Shown: positions 8,577-16,674 of the stretch, in pieces
Layout of the letters: each line of letters begins with the position of its first letter
How positions within the stretch are numbered: position 1 is the first letter of the stretch
Assembly (NCBI GenBank): GCA_947447825.1
Contig: CANFLL010000040.1
Span: forward strand, 1 to 35,304
DNA from: Chitinophagaceae bacterium
Lineage (GTDB): Bacteria; Bacteroidota; Bacteroidia; Chitinophagales; Chitinophagaceae
Reading direction: 5' to 3'
DNA length: 35,304 nt
The notes under the pieces: generated by a model
Told to the model about the DNA's origin: nothing
The model's input: only the letters and a program-made list of their open reading frames with translations
Databases searched by the model: none
Made by a program: the position numbers and the translations under genes

Positions 8577-9341
8577 ATGGAACATAAGAACATAAATCTT
8601 ACATTAAAAGTTTGGCGTCAGCAAAGCACCGTTTCAAAAGGTGAGTTCGTATCTTATCAAGTAAAAGAAATTTCCCAAGAAATGTCTTTTCTGGAGATGT
8701 TTGATGTACTTAACGAACAATTAATACTGGAAGATAAAGAACCAATTGCTTTCGATCATGATTGTCGTGAAGGTATTTGTGGAATGTGTTCAATGTACAT
8801 AGATGGCAAACCTCATGGTCCATGGCAAGCGAATACTACTTGTCAGTTGCACATGAGAGCGTTCAATGATGGTGATACAATTACCGTTGAACCTTGGAGA
8901 GCACAAGCCTTTCCAGTACTAAAAGACTTAGTTGTTGACAGAACTTCTTTTGATCGCATTATCCAAGCTGGGGGGTATGTTAGTGTAAATACTGGGAATG
9001 CAGTAGATGGTAACTCTCTTCCTATCAATAAGAATGATGCTGATGCTTCTTTTGCAGCGGCAATGTGTATCGGTTGTGGTGCTTGTGTGGCTGCTTGTAA
9101 AAATAGTAGTGCCATGTTGTTCTTGAGTGCCAAGGTTTCTCATTTGGCCTTATTACCTCAAGGGGATCCTGAACGCCAAAGCCGTGTTGTAAATATGGTG
9201 GCTCAAATGGATAAGGAAGGATTTGGTGCTTGTACCAATACGGGTGCCTGCGAAGCAACTTGTCCTAAGGAAATTTCTCTTTCTAACATTGCAAGATTGA
9301 ATCAAGAATATTTATTGGCTAGTTTTACTGCTTCTAATTAA
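8577..9341 (+). CDS. sdhB: Succinate dehydrogenase iron-sulfur subunit
   Basis: A 254-residue protein carrying the three clusters of the complex. The [2Fe-2S] ligands are Cys63, Cys68 and Cys71 (CREGICGMC) and Cys89. The ferredoxin-like pair of motifs is [11 protein letters not shown] (Cys164-Cys174) and [12 protein letters not shown] (Cys219, Cys225, Cys229). It carries electrons from the SdhA flavin to the haem/quinone site in SdhC. It begins 75 bp after sdhA and is the last gene before a clear terminator, so sdhCAB is one operon. Confidence 0.97.
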   Translation: MEHKNINLTLKVWRQQSTVSKGEFVSYQVKEISQEMSFLEMFDVLNEQLILEDKEPIAFDHDCREGICGMCSMYIDGKPHGPWQANTTCQLHMRAFNDGDTITVEPWRAQAFPVLKDLVVDRTSFDRIIQAGGYVSVNTGNAVDGNSLPINKNDADASFAAAMCIGCGACVAACKNSSAMLFLSAKVSHLALLPQGDPERQSRVVNMVAQMDKEGFGACTNTGACEATCPKEISLSNIARLNQEYLLASFTASN

Positions 9342-9362
9342 ATTTGAACTTTTTTATAATTC

Positions 9363-9394
9363 AAAGGTTGTTTCGAAAGAAGCAACCTTTTTTG
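9363..9394 (+). terminator. Terminator of sdhCAB
   Basis: Hairpin AAAGGTTG...CAACCTTT with additional TTC/GAA pairing inside, followed by TTTTTTG, 21 bp after the sdhB stop codon. Confidence 0.85.
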
Positions 9395-9485
9395 TTTTAT
9401 GAACTTTCAAGTTAGCTGCCAATCCGTCGTGATATTTTTTAGGGTATTAGCTTTGTTAATAAAGTTTAAATTAAATTTTTATAAT

Positions 9486-10079
9486 ATGAATACAAAGAGT
9501 ATAACCTTAATTGTAATTGGTTTATTTGTGTTGTTATTAGGATTTACTGGTTGCAATAGTTATAATGGTCTAGTATCAGGAGATCAAGAAGTAAAGAAAG
9601 CGTGGAGTGATGTAGAAACTAATTATCAACGCCGTAGTGATTTGTATAATAGTGTTATTAAAACAATAGAAGGATCCGCAAATTTTGAAAAATCTACATT
9701 GAGGGACGTTTTGGCAGCTAGGGCAAGTGCTACTCAAATAAAAGTTGACATTAATAATCCCGCAACTCTGCAAAAGTTTCAAGCCGCTCAAGGTCAGTTA
9801 CAAAGTTCGTTTGGTAGATTGATGGCTATTGCAGAAGCTTATCCAGATTTGAAAACTTCAAAATCTTTTCAAGATTTTCAAACGCAGATTGAAGGAACTG
9901 AAAATAGAATAAATATTGCCCGCAAAGATTATAATACAAGTGTAGAAGGATATAATCTACAAGTACGCCATTTCCCAAATAACATATTTGCAGGGATATT
10001 TCATTTTAATGAAAAAGCTTATTATCAAGCAGATGCTGGTTCAGAGATTGCTCCCAATATTCAATTTAATATCAAATAA
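9486..10079 (+). CDS. lemA: LemA family protein
   Basis: A 197-residue protein with an N-terminal hydrophobic segment ending in LLLGFTGC, which could serve as a lipobox (Cys about 22) or signal anchor. It is followed by the coiled, helical LemA domain: EVKKAWSDVETNYQRRSDLYNSV, later VLAARASATQIK and a Phe/Gln-rich FQAAQGQLQSSFGRL. LemA proteins are envelope-associated with poorly defined function and are very often encoded next to TPM-domain proteins, as here with the two following genes. ATG at 9486 is chosen because the 29 extra upstream residues of the longest frame are not family-like. Confidence 0.88.
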   Translation: MNTKSITLIVIGLFVLLLGFTGCNSYNGLVSGDQEVKKAWSDVETNYQRRSDLYNSVIKTIEGSANFEKSTLRDVLAARASATQIKVDINNPATLQKFQAAQGQLQSSFGRLMAIAEAYPDLKTSKSFQDFQTQIEGTENRINIARKDYNTSVEGYNLQVRHFPNNIFAGIFHFNEKAYYQADAGSEIAPNIQFNIK

Positions 10080-10090
10080 AAACTCCTCCA

Positions 10091-10552
10091 ATGTTACCAT
10101 GGTTTAAAAAGAAAGCGATTGATTTTTTTTCCATTCAAGAGAAAGAACGAATAGTTGCGGCAATTAAAGATGCAGAACACCAAACTAGTGGCGAAATAAG
10201 GATTCATATTGAAAGTAAATGTTTGTCTAATACGCCTCTTAATCGGGCAGTTGAATTATTTAGTAGCCTTGAAATGTATAAAACGAATGGTCGTAATGGT
10301 GTTTTGATTTATGTGGCATTGAAAAGTAAAAAACTAGCTATTTATGGTGACGAGGGAATACACCAACAAATAGGAAAAGAGTTTTGGAATAATCAAATAG
10401 AGATGATGGTTCATTACTTCAATGCTAATGATTTTTTGGAGGGAATTGTAGCTACTGTTGGTGAGGTTGGTAATGTGCTGAAAGAACATTTTCCTTATGA
10501 CAATAAAAATGACTTTAATGAATTGCCTGATGATATTCTATTTGGTATTTAA
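10091..10552 (+). CDS. TPM-domain protein, cytosolic-type (no signal peptide)
   Basis: A 153-residue protein containing a single TPM (DUF477, Psb32-like) domain: IQEKERIVAAIKDAEHQTSGEI, then RNGVLIYVALKSKKLAIYGDEG and a C-terminal helical part. No signal peptide and no glycine-rich tail, unlike the next gene. It starts 11 bp after lemA, so the two are almost certainly cotranscribed. TPM domains have been linked to phosphatase-like activity in plants and to membrane-protein repair; the bacterial role is unclear. Confidence 0.8.
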   Translation: MLPWFKKKAIDFFSIQEKERIVAAIKDAEHQTSGEIRIHIESKCLSNTPLNRAVELFSSLEMYKTNGRNGVLIYVALKSKKLAIYGDEGIHQQIGKEFWNNQIEMMVHYFNANDFLEGIVATVGEVGNVLKEHFPYDNKNDFNELPDDILFGI

Positions 10553-10603
10553 GTAACTAATGCACAATTCCCTTTTTATATTTATACAATTCCATTCCTA
10601 TTA

Positions 10604-11377
10604 ATGTCATTAGTAATGAAAAGACTCCTTATTTTATTGGTTTTAATATTATCCACTTGGGCTTCCAATGCGCAAAATGCAGTTCCATTGCCTAATCCTC
10701 TAAGATTGGTTGTTGACAATGCAAATGTTCTTACTCAAAATCAAATAAATGTCCTTGAAAACAAATTAGATGCCTTTAATGATACTACTTCAAATCAAAT
10801 AGTAGTATTGACTGTTCCATCACTGAATGACCAATCTATTGAGGATGTAGCTGTTGCTACTTTTAGAAGTTGGGGAATTGGCGATAAGAAAAACAATAAC
10901 GGTGTTTTGGTGCTCGTTGCTATCAAAGAGAGAAAGGTAAAAATTGAAGTTGGTTATGGCTTGGAAGGTGCAATACCTGATGTTACTGCAAAAGATATTA
11001 TTGAAACCACTATTGTTCCAAGTTTTAAGAAAGGTGATTACTTCAAAGGAATTAGTGATGCTATAGACAATCTTTCTCTAGCAGCGGCTGGCGAATACAA
11101 GATACAAAAACAAAATGGTGATACCAACAGTGGTGGATATAGCACTTTTATTTTCTTTTTTATGATTGTTATAGTTTTTGTTATAATGATTAGTGGGAGA
11201 GGCGGCGGAGGTAATGGAAGAGGAGGCGGTGGTCTTTGGTTAGCTGCGCCTTTATTATTTGGGTCTGGAGGTTTGGATAACCATAATACAAGTGGGGGGA
11301 GCTTTGGTGGGGATGGCAGTTTTGGCGGTTTTGGCGGTGGAAGTAGTGGTGGTGGTGGTGCAAGCGGAGGGTGGTAG
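10604..11377 (+). CDS. Secreted TPM-domain protein with glycine-rich tail
   Basis: A 257-residue protein with a signal peptide (best read from the second Met, 10616: MKRLLILLVLILSTWASNAQ). The TPM domain spans about 30-160: VVDNANVLTQNQINVLENKLD, SNQIVVLTVPSL, GVLVLVAIKERKVKIEVGYGLEG. A membrane helix follows at about 180-197 (FIFFFMIVIVFVIMISG), then a Gly/Ser-rich C-terminal tail. This is the classic YgcG-like architecture found with LemA. Third gene of the lemA-TPM-TPM cluster, 51 bp after the previous gene. A start at 10616 is as likely as 10604. Confidence 0.85.
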   Translation: MSLVMKRLLILLVLILSTWASNAQNAVPLPNPLRLVVDNANVLTQNQINVLENKLDAFNDTTSNQIVVLTVPSLNDQSIEDVAVATFRSWGIGDKKNNNGVLVLVAIKERKVKIEVGYGLEGAIPDVTAKDIIETTIVPSFKKGDYFKGISDAIDNLSLAAAGEYKIQKQNGDTNSGGYSTFIFFFMIVIVFVIMISGRGGGGNGRGGGGLWLAAPLLFGSGGLDNHNTSGGSFGGDGSFGGFGGGSSGGGGASGGW

Positions 11378-11426
11378 TTTGGATACTTGAATCAATTAAA
11401 TTAGTTTTGGCAAAATAATTTAATTT

Positions 11427-12245
11427 ATGATGAATGTTAGAATTGTTACGCTAGGTATTATCCTATTTATAAATGTATTTAATGCAAAATCTCAAAAAAT
11501 TAGTACGGGTACTAAGCTTCAAATAAAGCAAATTCAAAAGCTCAATAATTCTAGTAACATGATGGGCATGGATATGCAAACCGTAATGAATGGAACTAGT
11601 GATGTTGTTGTAGAAATAAAATCTGTAAAAGATAGTACCATAGTTCTTACAGCTAAAACTGTTCATTTATCAGGATCTGTTAGCTTGATGGGGCAAGAAA
11701 GTGCTTATGATTCCAATGATTCTACTACTATGAAAAGTCCGATGGCTGCCCCTTTTTTAGCTGATCTGAATAAACCTAAGGAATTTGTTTTTGTCAATGG
11801 AAACCTCATTTCTGAGAATAAAAACAAAACTAATGATCCTGTCATAAATACAGGTTTGCAATTGAATCTTTCTGAATTAATAGGTCAATTATTTATTTCA
11901 TCTGTATTTAAAAATAAAAGTGAAGGTTACAAATGGACATCAGAGGAAAAAAGTAATGGAGATTCTATGAAATCAATCTCGATATATTCTGTTTCCAAGT
12001 CAACTGAAAAAATAACAGAGATTACATCTACTACTACACAATCTATTAAAGGCACCAATACGATGATGGGAATGGATGTTACCCAGAATTTAACTGGTTC
12101 TCGAACATCTGTTTTAACCTATGACAGAGTAACTGGTATATTATCTAGTATCAGTCAGAATATAGAAATGAAAGGAACGGCAGAAGCAATGGGTACGTCA
12201 ATTCCTGTCAATACTAAAGGGACTATTACTACTACCGTAAAGTAG
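11427..12245 (+). CDS. Secreted protein of unknown function (DUF6263-like)
   Basis: A 272-residue protein with a signal peptide (about 1-22, IVTLGIILFINVFNAKSQ). The rest is beta-rich with Met-rich patches (SNMMGMDMQ at about 43, GTNTMMGMD later) and many Ser/Thr residues. The alternating pattern resembles the DUF6263 proteins common in Bacteroidota, but I am not certain. It follows the lemA cluster by 49 bp on the same strand and may be cotranscribed. Its last codons lie in the left arm of a perfect hairpin (12213-12264). Confidence 0.55.
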   Translation: MMNVRIVTLGIILFINVFNAKSQKISTGTKLQIKQIQKLNNSSNMMGMDMQTVMNGTSDVVVEIKSVKDSTIVLTAKTVHLSGSVSLMGQESAYDSNDSTTMKSPMAAPFLADLNKPKEFVFVNGNLISENKNKTNDPVINTGLQLNLSELIGQLFISSVFKNKSEGYKWTSEEKSNGDSMKSISIYSVSKSTEKITEITSTTTQSIKGTNTMMGMDVTQNLTGSRTSVLTYDRVTGILSSISQNIEMKGTAEAMGTSIPVNTKGTITTTVK

Positions 12246-12264
12246 TAGTAATAGTCCCTTTAGT
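12213..12264. terminator. Perfect 23-bp hairpin between convergent genes
   Basis: Arms 12213-12235 and 12242-12264 are exactly complementary (ACTAAAGGGACTATTACTAC... against its reverse complement), with a 6-base loop CGTAAA. The left arm encodes the last residues of the preceding gene, and its TAG stop lies in the loop/right arm. It sits between that gene (+) and ftsK (-), as a bidirectional terminator would, but no T-tract follows on either strand, so the mechanism is not the standard one. Confidence 0.6.
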
Positions 12265-12303
12265 AAAGTGGTACAACACAAGACATCAATCTAATAATCA
12301 AGT

Positions 12304-15033
12304 CTATAAATTCAAATTGTCTAAATATTCTTCCAATTCTGTCTCACTTTTAAATAACACTTCTCTTGCCTTACTACCAAGGTTAGCACCTACAATTCCA
12401 GCTCTTTCTAACTGATCCATTAAGCGACCCGCACGGTTATAACCAAGTTTCATCCTACGTTGAATTAGAGAAGTACTACCCATTTGGTTTTGAACAATCA
12501 GCCTTGCAGCATCTGCAAATAGTGGATCTTTATCACCGCTGTCGAAGTCCTTACTCTCCATTTCTTTTTCATCAACATACTCTGGCAACAAGAAAGCTTC
12601 TGGATAGCCAAGTTGATCACCTATAAATTCGCACACTCTTTCCACTTCTGGCGTATCCACAAATGCACATTGCAAACGAGTAATCTCTCCATTATAGCTA
12701 ATAAGCATATCTCCTTTACCTATTAATTGTTCGGCCCCACCTGCATCAAGAATGGTACGGCTATCTATTTTTGAAGATACTTTAAAGGCAATTCGTGCAG
12801 GGAAATTCGCTTTAATAGTACCTGTAATAATGTTTACAGACGGACGTTGTGTAGCAATAATTAGGTGAATTCCTATGGCACGAGCCAACTGTGCTAAACG
12901 AGCAATCGGCATTTCCACTTCCTTGCCAGCAGTCATAATCAAATCGGCAAACTCATCTACTACTAGCACAATGAAAGGTAGATATTGATGTCCTTTTTGT
13001 GGGTTTAAACGTCTGTTAGTAAATTTCTCGTTGTATTCTTTGATGTTTCTACATCCAGCTTCTTTCAGTAAGTCATACCTATTGTCCATCTCAATACAAA
13101 GGGCATTAAGGGTATGAACCACCTTTTTGGTATCTGTAATAATGCTCTCTTCTTCGCCCGGTAGTTTTGCTAAGAAGTGCTTTTCAATTACCCTATACAG
13201 ACTTAACTCTACCTTTTTAGGATCTACCAATACAAACTTTAATTGAGATGGATGTTTCTTGTAGAGTAATGAAACTAGCAATGTGTTGATACCTACAGAT
13301 TTACCTTGCCCTGTAGCTCCAGCCATCAATAAGTGAGGCATAGTGGCAAGATCTACAATAAAGTTTTCATTATCTATTCTTTTGCCAATGGCAATTGGTA
13401 GTGAAAAAGGACTATTAATAAACTTATCCGACATTAATAATGTCTTCATGCTCACCACAGTCTTTTTAATGTTTGGTACTTCAATACCTATCGTTCCTTT
13501 TCCAGGTATAGGCGCAATAATACGTATTCCTAGTGCTGCAAGGCTAAGTGCAATGTCATCTTCTAAGTTTTTAATTCTACTTATACGTACACCCGGTGCA
13601 GGAACAATTTCATAAAGCGTTACAGTTGGTCCAACAGTAGCTGCAATACGCTGAATGGCAATATCATAGTTCATCAACGTTGAAACAATCTGATTCTTGT
13701 GCATTTCTAGTTCGGCGGGGTCATGAACAATTTTTTCACTTCCATGCGTTTCAAGTATTTCAAGAGGGGGGTATTTATAATCTCTAAGGTCTAAAGTAGC
13801 ATCATAATTAGTATTAAGTCCTTGTTTAGGTATGATTGGCGGATTAAATACAAATGGGGTTTCTTCTTCTTCAATCAAATCTTCATCTTCTTCTAAAATA
13901 CCATCTTGTGTGTCTTCATGTTGAGTATTCACGATTGTATCTTCTACAGAAGGTTTAATTTCAAGCTCCATTCCCCCAAATCCTTCTTTTGCCAAAGCAG
14001 CTTTAGCAATATCATGTACTGTAGGAATATCTGTTTCTAATGGTTGATTCAGATTCAAACTTGATTCATGTATCTTGTTGGTATCATCAATAAATAATTT
14101 TCCACCATCTTCTGCAATCTCTTCGGGTATATGTTCATTTATACTAAATTCAATCAGTGGGTTTTCTTTTGCAGTTGTTGTTTGGGGCATTATTACGGAT
14201 ACTCCTGCATTATCCCCTTTAAGCCTATTGTTGTTTGTAGGCAAAGTAAGTTCGCTCTCTTCTGTTGTCTCAATTGTGTCTGTTTTAGCAATGGGAATGC
14301 TACTATTTTCCTCCCCAGTTGTTTTTTGTTCTGAATGAAAAAAAGGCATTTCTGTATCATCAGCCTCGTCAAACTCATTAATAGACAATATTCCTTTTTC
14401 TTTTCGTTTAAATTCTGGCCATTTGAATGTTGGATTCACTCTCCATATAAAATAACTGAACACAGATGTGATAAGTAATGCACCTGTGCCAAAGTTTCCA
14501 ATCCATTTCACAAACCAGTCATTTATCAACTCGCCAACAGCACCACCCCAGCTAAAATCGCTGAAACGTGCAAAGAAGGAAAGCGTCACGCTGAGTACAA
14601 TCAAGCCGACGATTACATAGCGAAGGTTTCTTATCAAACTAAACACTTTTTTGCCAAATAATAGGTTTACGCCCAATACAAAAAAGAATGTGCAGAACAA
14701 GTAGGAGGCAAGCCCAAAGCCATTGTAAATGAATGTGTGGGCACTGTATGCGCCCAAAACCCCCAATAGGTTATGAATGACCACATCGTTTGTGGCAAAT
14801 ATTTTAATGCCAAATTGGTGCACTTTGTCTTGGTCATCTTGCCAAGTGAAAAGGTAAGATGTAAAGGCAATAAACAAAAACAACGAAAACAAAAGACTCG
14901 TTGCGCCCGCAATTTTTGTGGTGCGTTCGTCTTTCACAACTTCAGTCACGGTTACCTGCACCTCTTTATCCGGATTAAGCTCTTCAGGGCTTGGTGGGGG
15001 AGGGGCGGTTTTCTTTCTTAAAAGATTAGCCAT
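12304..15033 (-). CDS. ftsK: DNA translocase FtsK/SpoIIIE
   Basis: A 909-residue protein with the full FtsK layout. The N-terminus (about 40-200) has four membrane helices anchoring it at the septum. A low-complexity acidic linker runs from about 210 to 420. The motor has alpha and beta domains with Walker A GATGQGKS at 572-579, Walker B FIVLVVDEFADL, and the conserved IIATQRPSVNIITGTIKANFPARIAFKV. The C-terminal gamma winged helix (LFADAARLIVQNQMGSTSLIQRRMKLGYNRAGRLMD) recognises KOPS-like sequences and activates XerCD. It pumps chromosome DNA during division. A TATATTTG box lies a few bases before the ATG, suggesting a very short leader. Confidence 0.97.
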   Translation of the reverse strand: MANLLRKKTAPPPPSPEELNPDKEVQVTVTEVVKDERTTKIAGATSLLFSLFLFIAFTSYLFTWQDDQDKVHQFGIKIFATNDVVIHNLLGVLGAYSAHTFIYNGFGLASYLFCTFFFVLGVNLLFGKKVFSLIRNLRYVIVGLIVLSVTLSFFARFSDFSWGGAVGELINDWFVKWIGNFGTGALLITSVFSYFIWRVNPTFKWPEFKRKEKGILSINEFDEADDTEMPFFHSEQKTTGEENSSIPIAKTDTIETTEESELTLPTNNNRLKGDNAGVSVIMPQTTTAKENPLIEFSINEHIPEEIAEDGGKLFIDDTNKIHESSLNLNQPLETDIPTVHDIAKAALAKEGFGGMELEIKPSVEDTIVNTQHEDTQDGILEEDEDLIEEEETPFVFNPPIIPKQGLNTNYDATLDLRDYKYPPLEILETHGSEKIVHDPAELEMHKNQIVSTLMNYDIAIQRIAATVGPTVTLYEIVPAPGVRISRIKNLEDDIALSLAALGIRIIAPIPGKGTIGIEVPNIKKTVVSMKTLLMSDKFINSPFSLPIAIGKRIDNENFIVDLATMPHLLMAGATGQGKSVGINTLLVSLLYKKHPSQLKFVLVDPKKVELSLYRVIEKHFLAKLPGEEESIITDTKKVVHTLNALCIEMDNRYDLLKEAGCRNIKEYNEKFTNRRLNPQKGHQYLPFIVLVVDEFADLIMTAGKEVEMPIARLAQLARAIGIHLIIATQRPSVNIITGTIKANFPARIAFKVSSKIDSRTILDAGGAEQLIGKGDMLISYNGEITRLQCAFVDTPEVERVCEFIGDQLGYPEAFLLPEYVDEKEMESKDFDSGDKDPLFADAARLIVQNQMGSTSLIQRRMKLGYNRAGRLMDQLERAGIVGANLGSKAREVLFKSETELEEYLDNLNL

Positions 15034-15038
15034 ACTAA

Positions 15039-15046
15039 CAAATATA
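15039..15046 (-). promoter_or_regulatory. Candidate -7 box for ftsK
   Basis: On the minus strand TATATTTG is an exact match to TAnnTTTG and ends only 5 bp before the ftsK ATG. Initiation from it would give a leaderless or nearly leaderless mRNA. No clear TTTG -33 box is seen at the usual spacing. Confidence 0.35.
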
Positions 15047-15233
15047 CAATTCGTTTAAAAGAGGTATTCTAATTATAATGTCATGTGGATTACTTCTTTG
15101 TAGGAATAGAGGGGGGAGGGTGGTGTGAATAACTAAATGAAGTTTTAAATTTTGAATGATAAATTATCAATTACGTTACGCTGAACAATTACAATTATAC
15201 ATAACCTATAACTCGAAATTTAAAATTAAAAAC

Positions 15234-15731
15234 TTAAAACAGTGTCTGAATTCCGTTTGCCAATCTGAACTCATGTTGCAATAACCATTTTTTTCTTTGC
15301 ATACCACCCGAATAACCCACAAGGCTTTTATCTGTGCCTATCACACGGTGGCACGGCACAATAATCGCTATTTTATTTTTACCATTCGTACTAGCCGCTG
15401 CCCTAATTACCTTGGGATTACCAAGCTTTTTAGCCAAATCCATATAACTGATGGTTTTGCCAAAAGGAATCCCTAATAATTCATTCCAAACTTGTTGTTG
15501 AAAATCTGTACCTTCTTGATGGATGGCAATGTTGAAAGTTCTTCGTCTTCCCTGAAAAAACTCTATTAGTTGTTCAGTGCATTGGTGTAGCACATCGCTA
15601 ACACCTGGTATGCCATGAGCCATTTGGTTACTATTATCCAAAAAGCTAATCTCTGTAATATAGCTTTCGGTGCCACCAATTTTGATTACTCCAATTGGGC
15701 TGTCATAATATGTATAATAGTATTCTTGCAT
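15234..15731 (-). CDS. ogt: Methylated-DNA-protein cysteine S-methyltransferase
   Basis: A 165-residue O6-alkylguanine-DNA alkyltransferase. The active site PCHRVIG has acceptor Cys127; the helix-turn-helix region FQQQVWNELLGIPFGKTISYMDLAKKLGNPKVIRAAAS precedes it, and LVGYSGGMQRKKWLLQHE follows. It moves alkyl groups from O6-alkylguanine to its own cysteine in one suicidal reaction. There is no AdaA regulatory domain, so it is the stand-alone Ogt type. It lies 200 bp upstream of ftsK on the same strand. Confidence 0.93.
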   Translation of the reverse strand: MQEYYYTYYDSPIGVIKIGGTESYITEISFLDNSNQMAHGIPGVSDVLHQCTEQLIEFFQGRRRTFNIAIHQEGTDFQQQVWNELLGIPFGKTISYMDLAKKLGNPKVIRAAASTNGKNKIAIIVPCHRVIGTDKSLVGYSGGMQRKKWLLQHEFRLANGIQTLF

Positions 15732-15829
15732 AATCTCCTTTATAAAACGGGATAATGCAGTAGATATTGCGATAAGGCTAATATATTTTATTCTTTTTTT
15801 TAAAATTGATGGAAGTTAGTAGTTTATAT

Positions 15830-15899
15830 TCAAAAGTCGATAGTCAAAAGTCGATAGTCGAAAGCAGATAGTCAAAAGTTGATAGTCAAAAGTTTAAAG
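15830..15899. repeat. 14-bp tandem repeat, five units
   Basis: Five consecutive 14-bp units: TCAAAAGTCGATAG twice, then TCGAAAGCAGATAG, TCAAAAGTTGATAG and TCAAAAGTTTAAAG. It lies between ogt and the FN3-like gene, outside any coding frame. Confidence 0.9.
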
Positions 15900-16059
15900 T
15901 TGTTCGATTAGTATCCTTTTGGGAAATAAAAGTATTTCGAAATGATTCAAAGATTTTGGAGAATAATTAATTGAATTACCTAATAATGAGCAGTCACAAA
16001 ATGTTTAAATTTAGTTGCACATAGCAAAAGAATATTATTACATTGAAATTCACTATTTG

Positions 16060-16674
16060 CTACTCTTTTCCTGCACTCACTTTAATAGGCATACTGTAAG
16101 CACCCCGTCCAGGTGTGTTGATACCCGCAATTCTATAATGGGCTGTGTCGCCCGGAGGAAGGTTAATAAGCGTGACACTGCATTTTGAAGGTGTGGCTTC
16201 TGTATCTTTAAAAATGATGCCATCTGTACTTGATTGAACAACATAACGATCGGCACCAACCAACTTATCCCATGATAACTTCAATTGACCAATCATGTCG
16301 CTTGTTTTTCCTTTTAATCCATATACCCTACCCAAAAGTTGTGATGCTGTACCGCTTCCTTTAACAGTTAATGAAGCTGTTTCTATTTTTGTGGCATCAC
16401 CTCCACTGGCTTGCTGGATGTAAGCCAAGAATTTAACCATTATTTTTCTATGTGCTTTCAATTGTAGCCGCATTACGTTTGTAGCTGCTGGCCCTTTTTT
16501 GCGGGAGAGATTATATTTTGATTCTAGCAAGCTTGCTGAATCCCTAATTTCAATTAGTGTAGGGCTTGGTGTGGTATAGAAAGTGCTTTCTAAAGTGGCA
16601 TCTGCTATTTCTCTTGTGCGCACTATAATTTGAACAACTGTTAATCCCCTGAAACCTAATACTGCTTGTGACAT
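16060..16674 (-). CDS. Fibronectin type III-like domain protein
   Basis: A 204-residue protein. The N-terminal part (about 1-110) is helical, with VVQIIVRTREIADATLEST and LQLKAHRKIMVKFLAYIQQAS, and matches no family I recognise. The C-terminal 90 residues look like an FN3 module: LKLSWDKLVGADRYVVQSSTDG, then TLINLPPGDTAHYRIAGINTPGRGAYS. No signal peptide is visible, so it may be cytoplasmic or leave by a non-Sec route. Similar short FN3-tailed proteins are common in Bacteroidota. No cotranscribed partner: ogt begins about 330 bp further on, with a repeat tract between. Confidence 0.6.
   Translation of the reverse strand: MSQAVLGFRGLTVVQIIVRTREIADATLESTFYTTPSPTLIEIRDSASLLESKYNLSRKKGPAATNVMRLQLKAHRKIMVKFLAYIQQASGGDATKIETASLTVKGSGTASQLLGRVYGLKGKTSDMIGQLKLSWDKLVGADRYVVQSSTDGIIFKDTEATPSKCSVTLINLPPGDTAHYRIAGINTPGRGAYSMPIKVSAGKE

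Noticed and set aside
8843-9258. Minus-strand ORFs inside sdhB
   Set aside because: They lie entirely within a strongly supported conserved gene and have no family-like sequence; shadows of the coding frame.
13343-14338. Plus-strand ORFs opposite ftsK
   Set aside because: They are antisense to the ftsK motor and linker and their hydrophobic content mirrors the ftsK codons.
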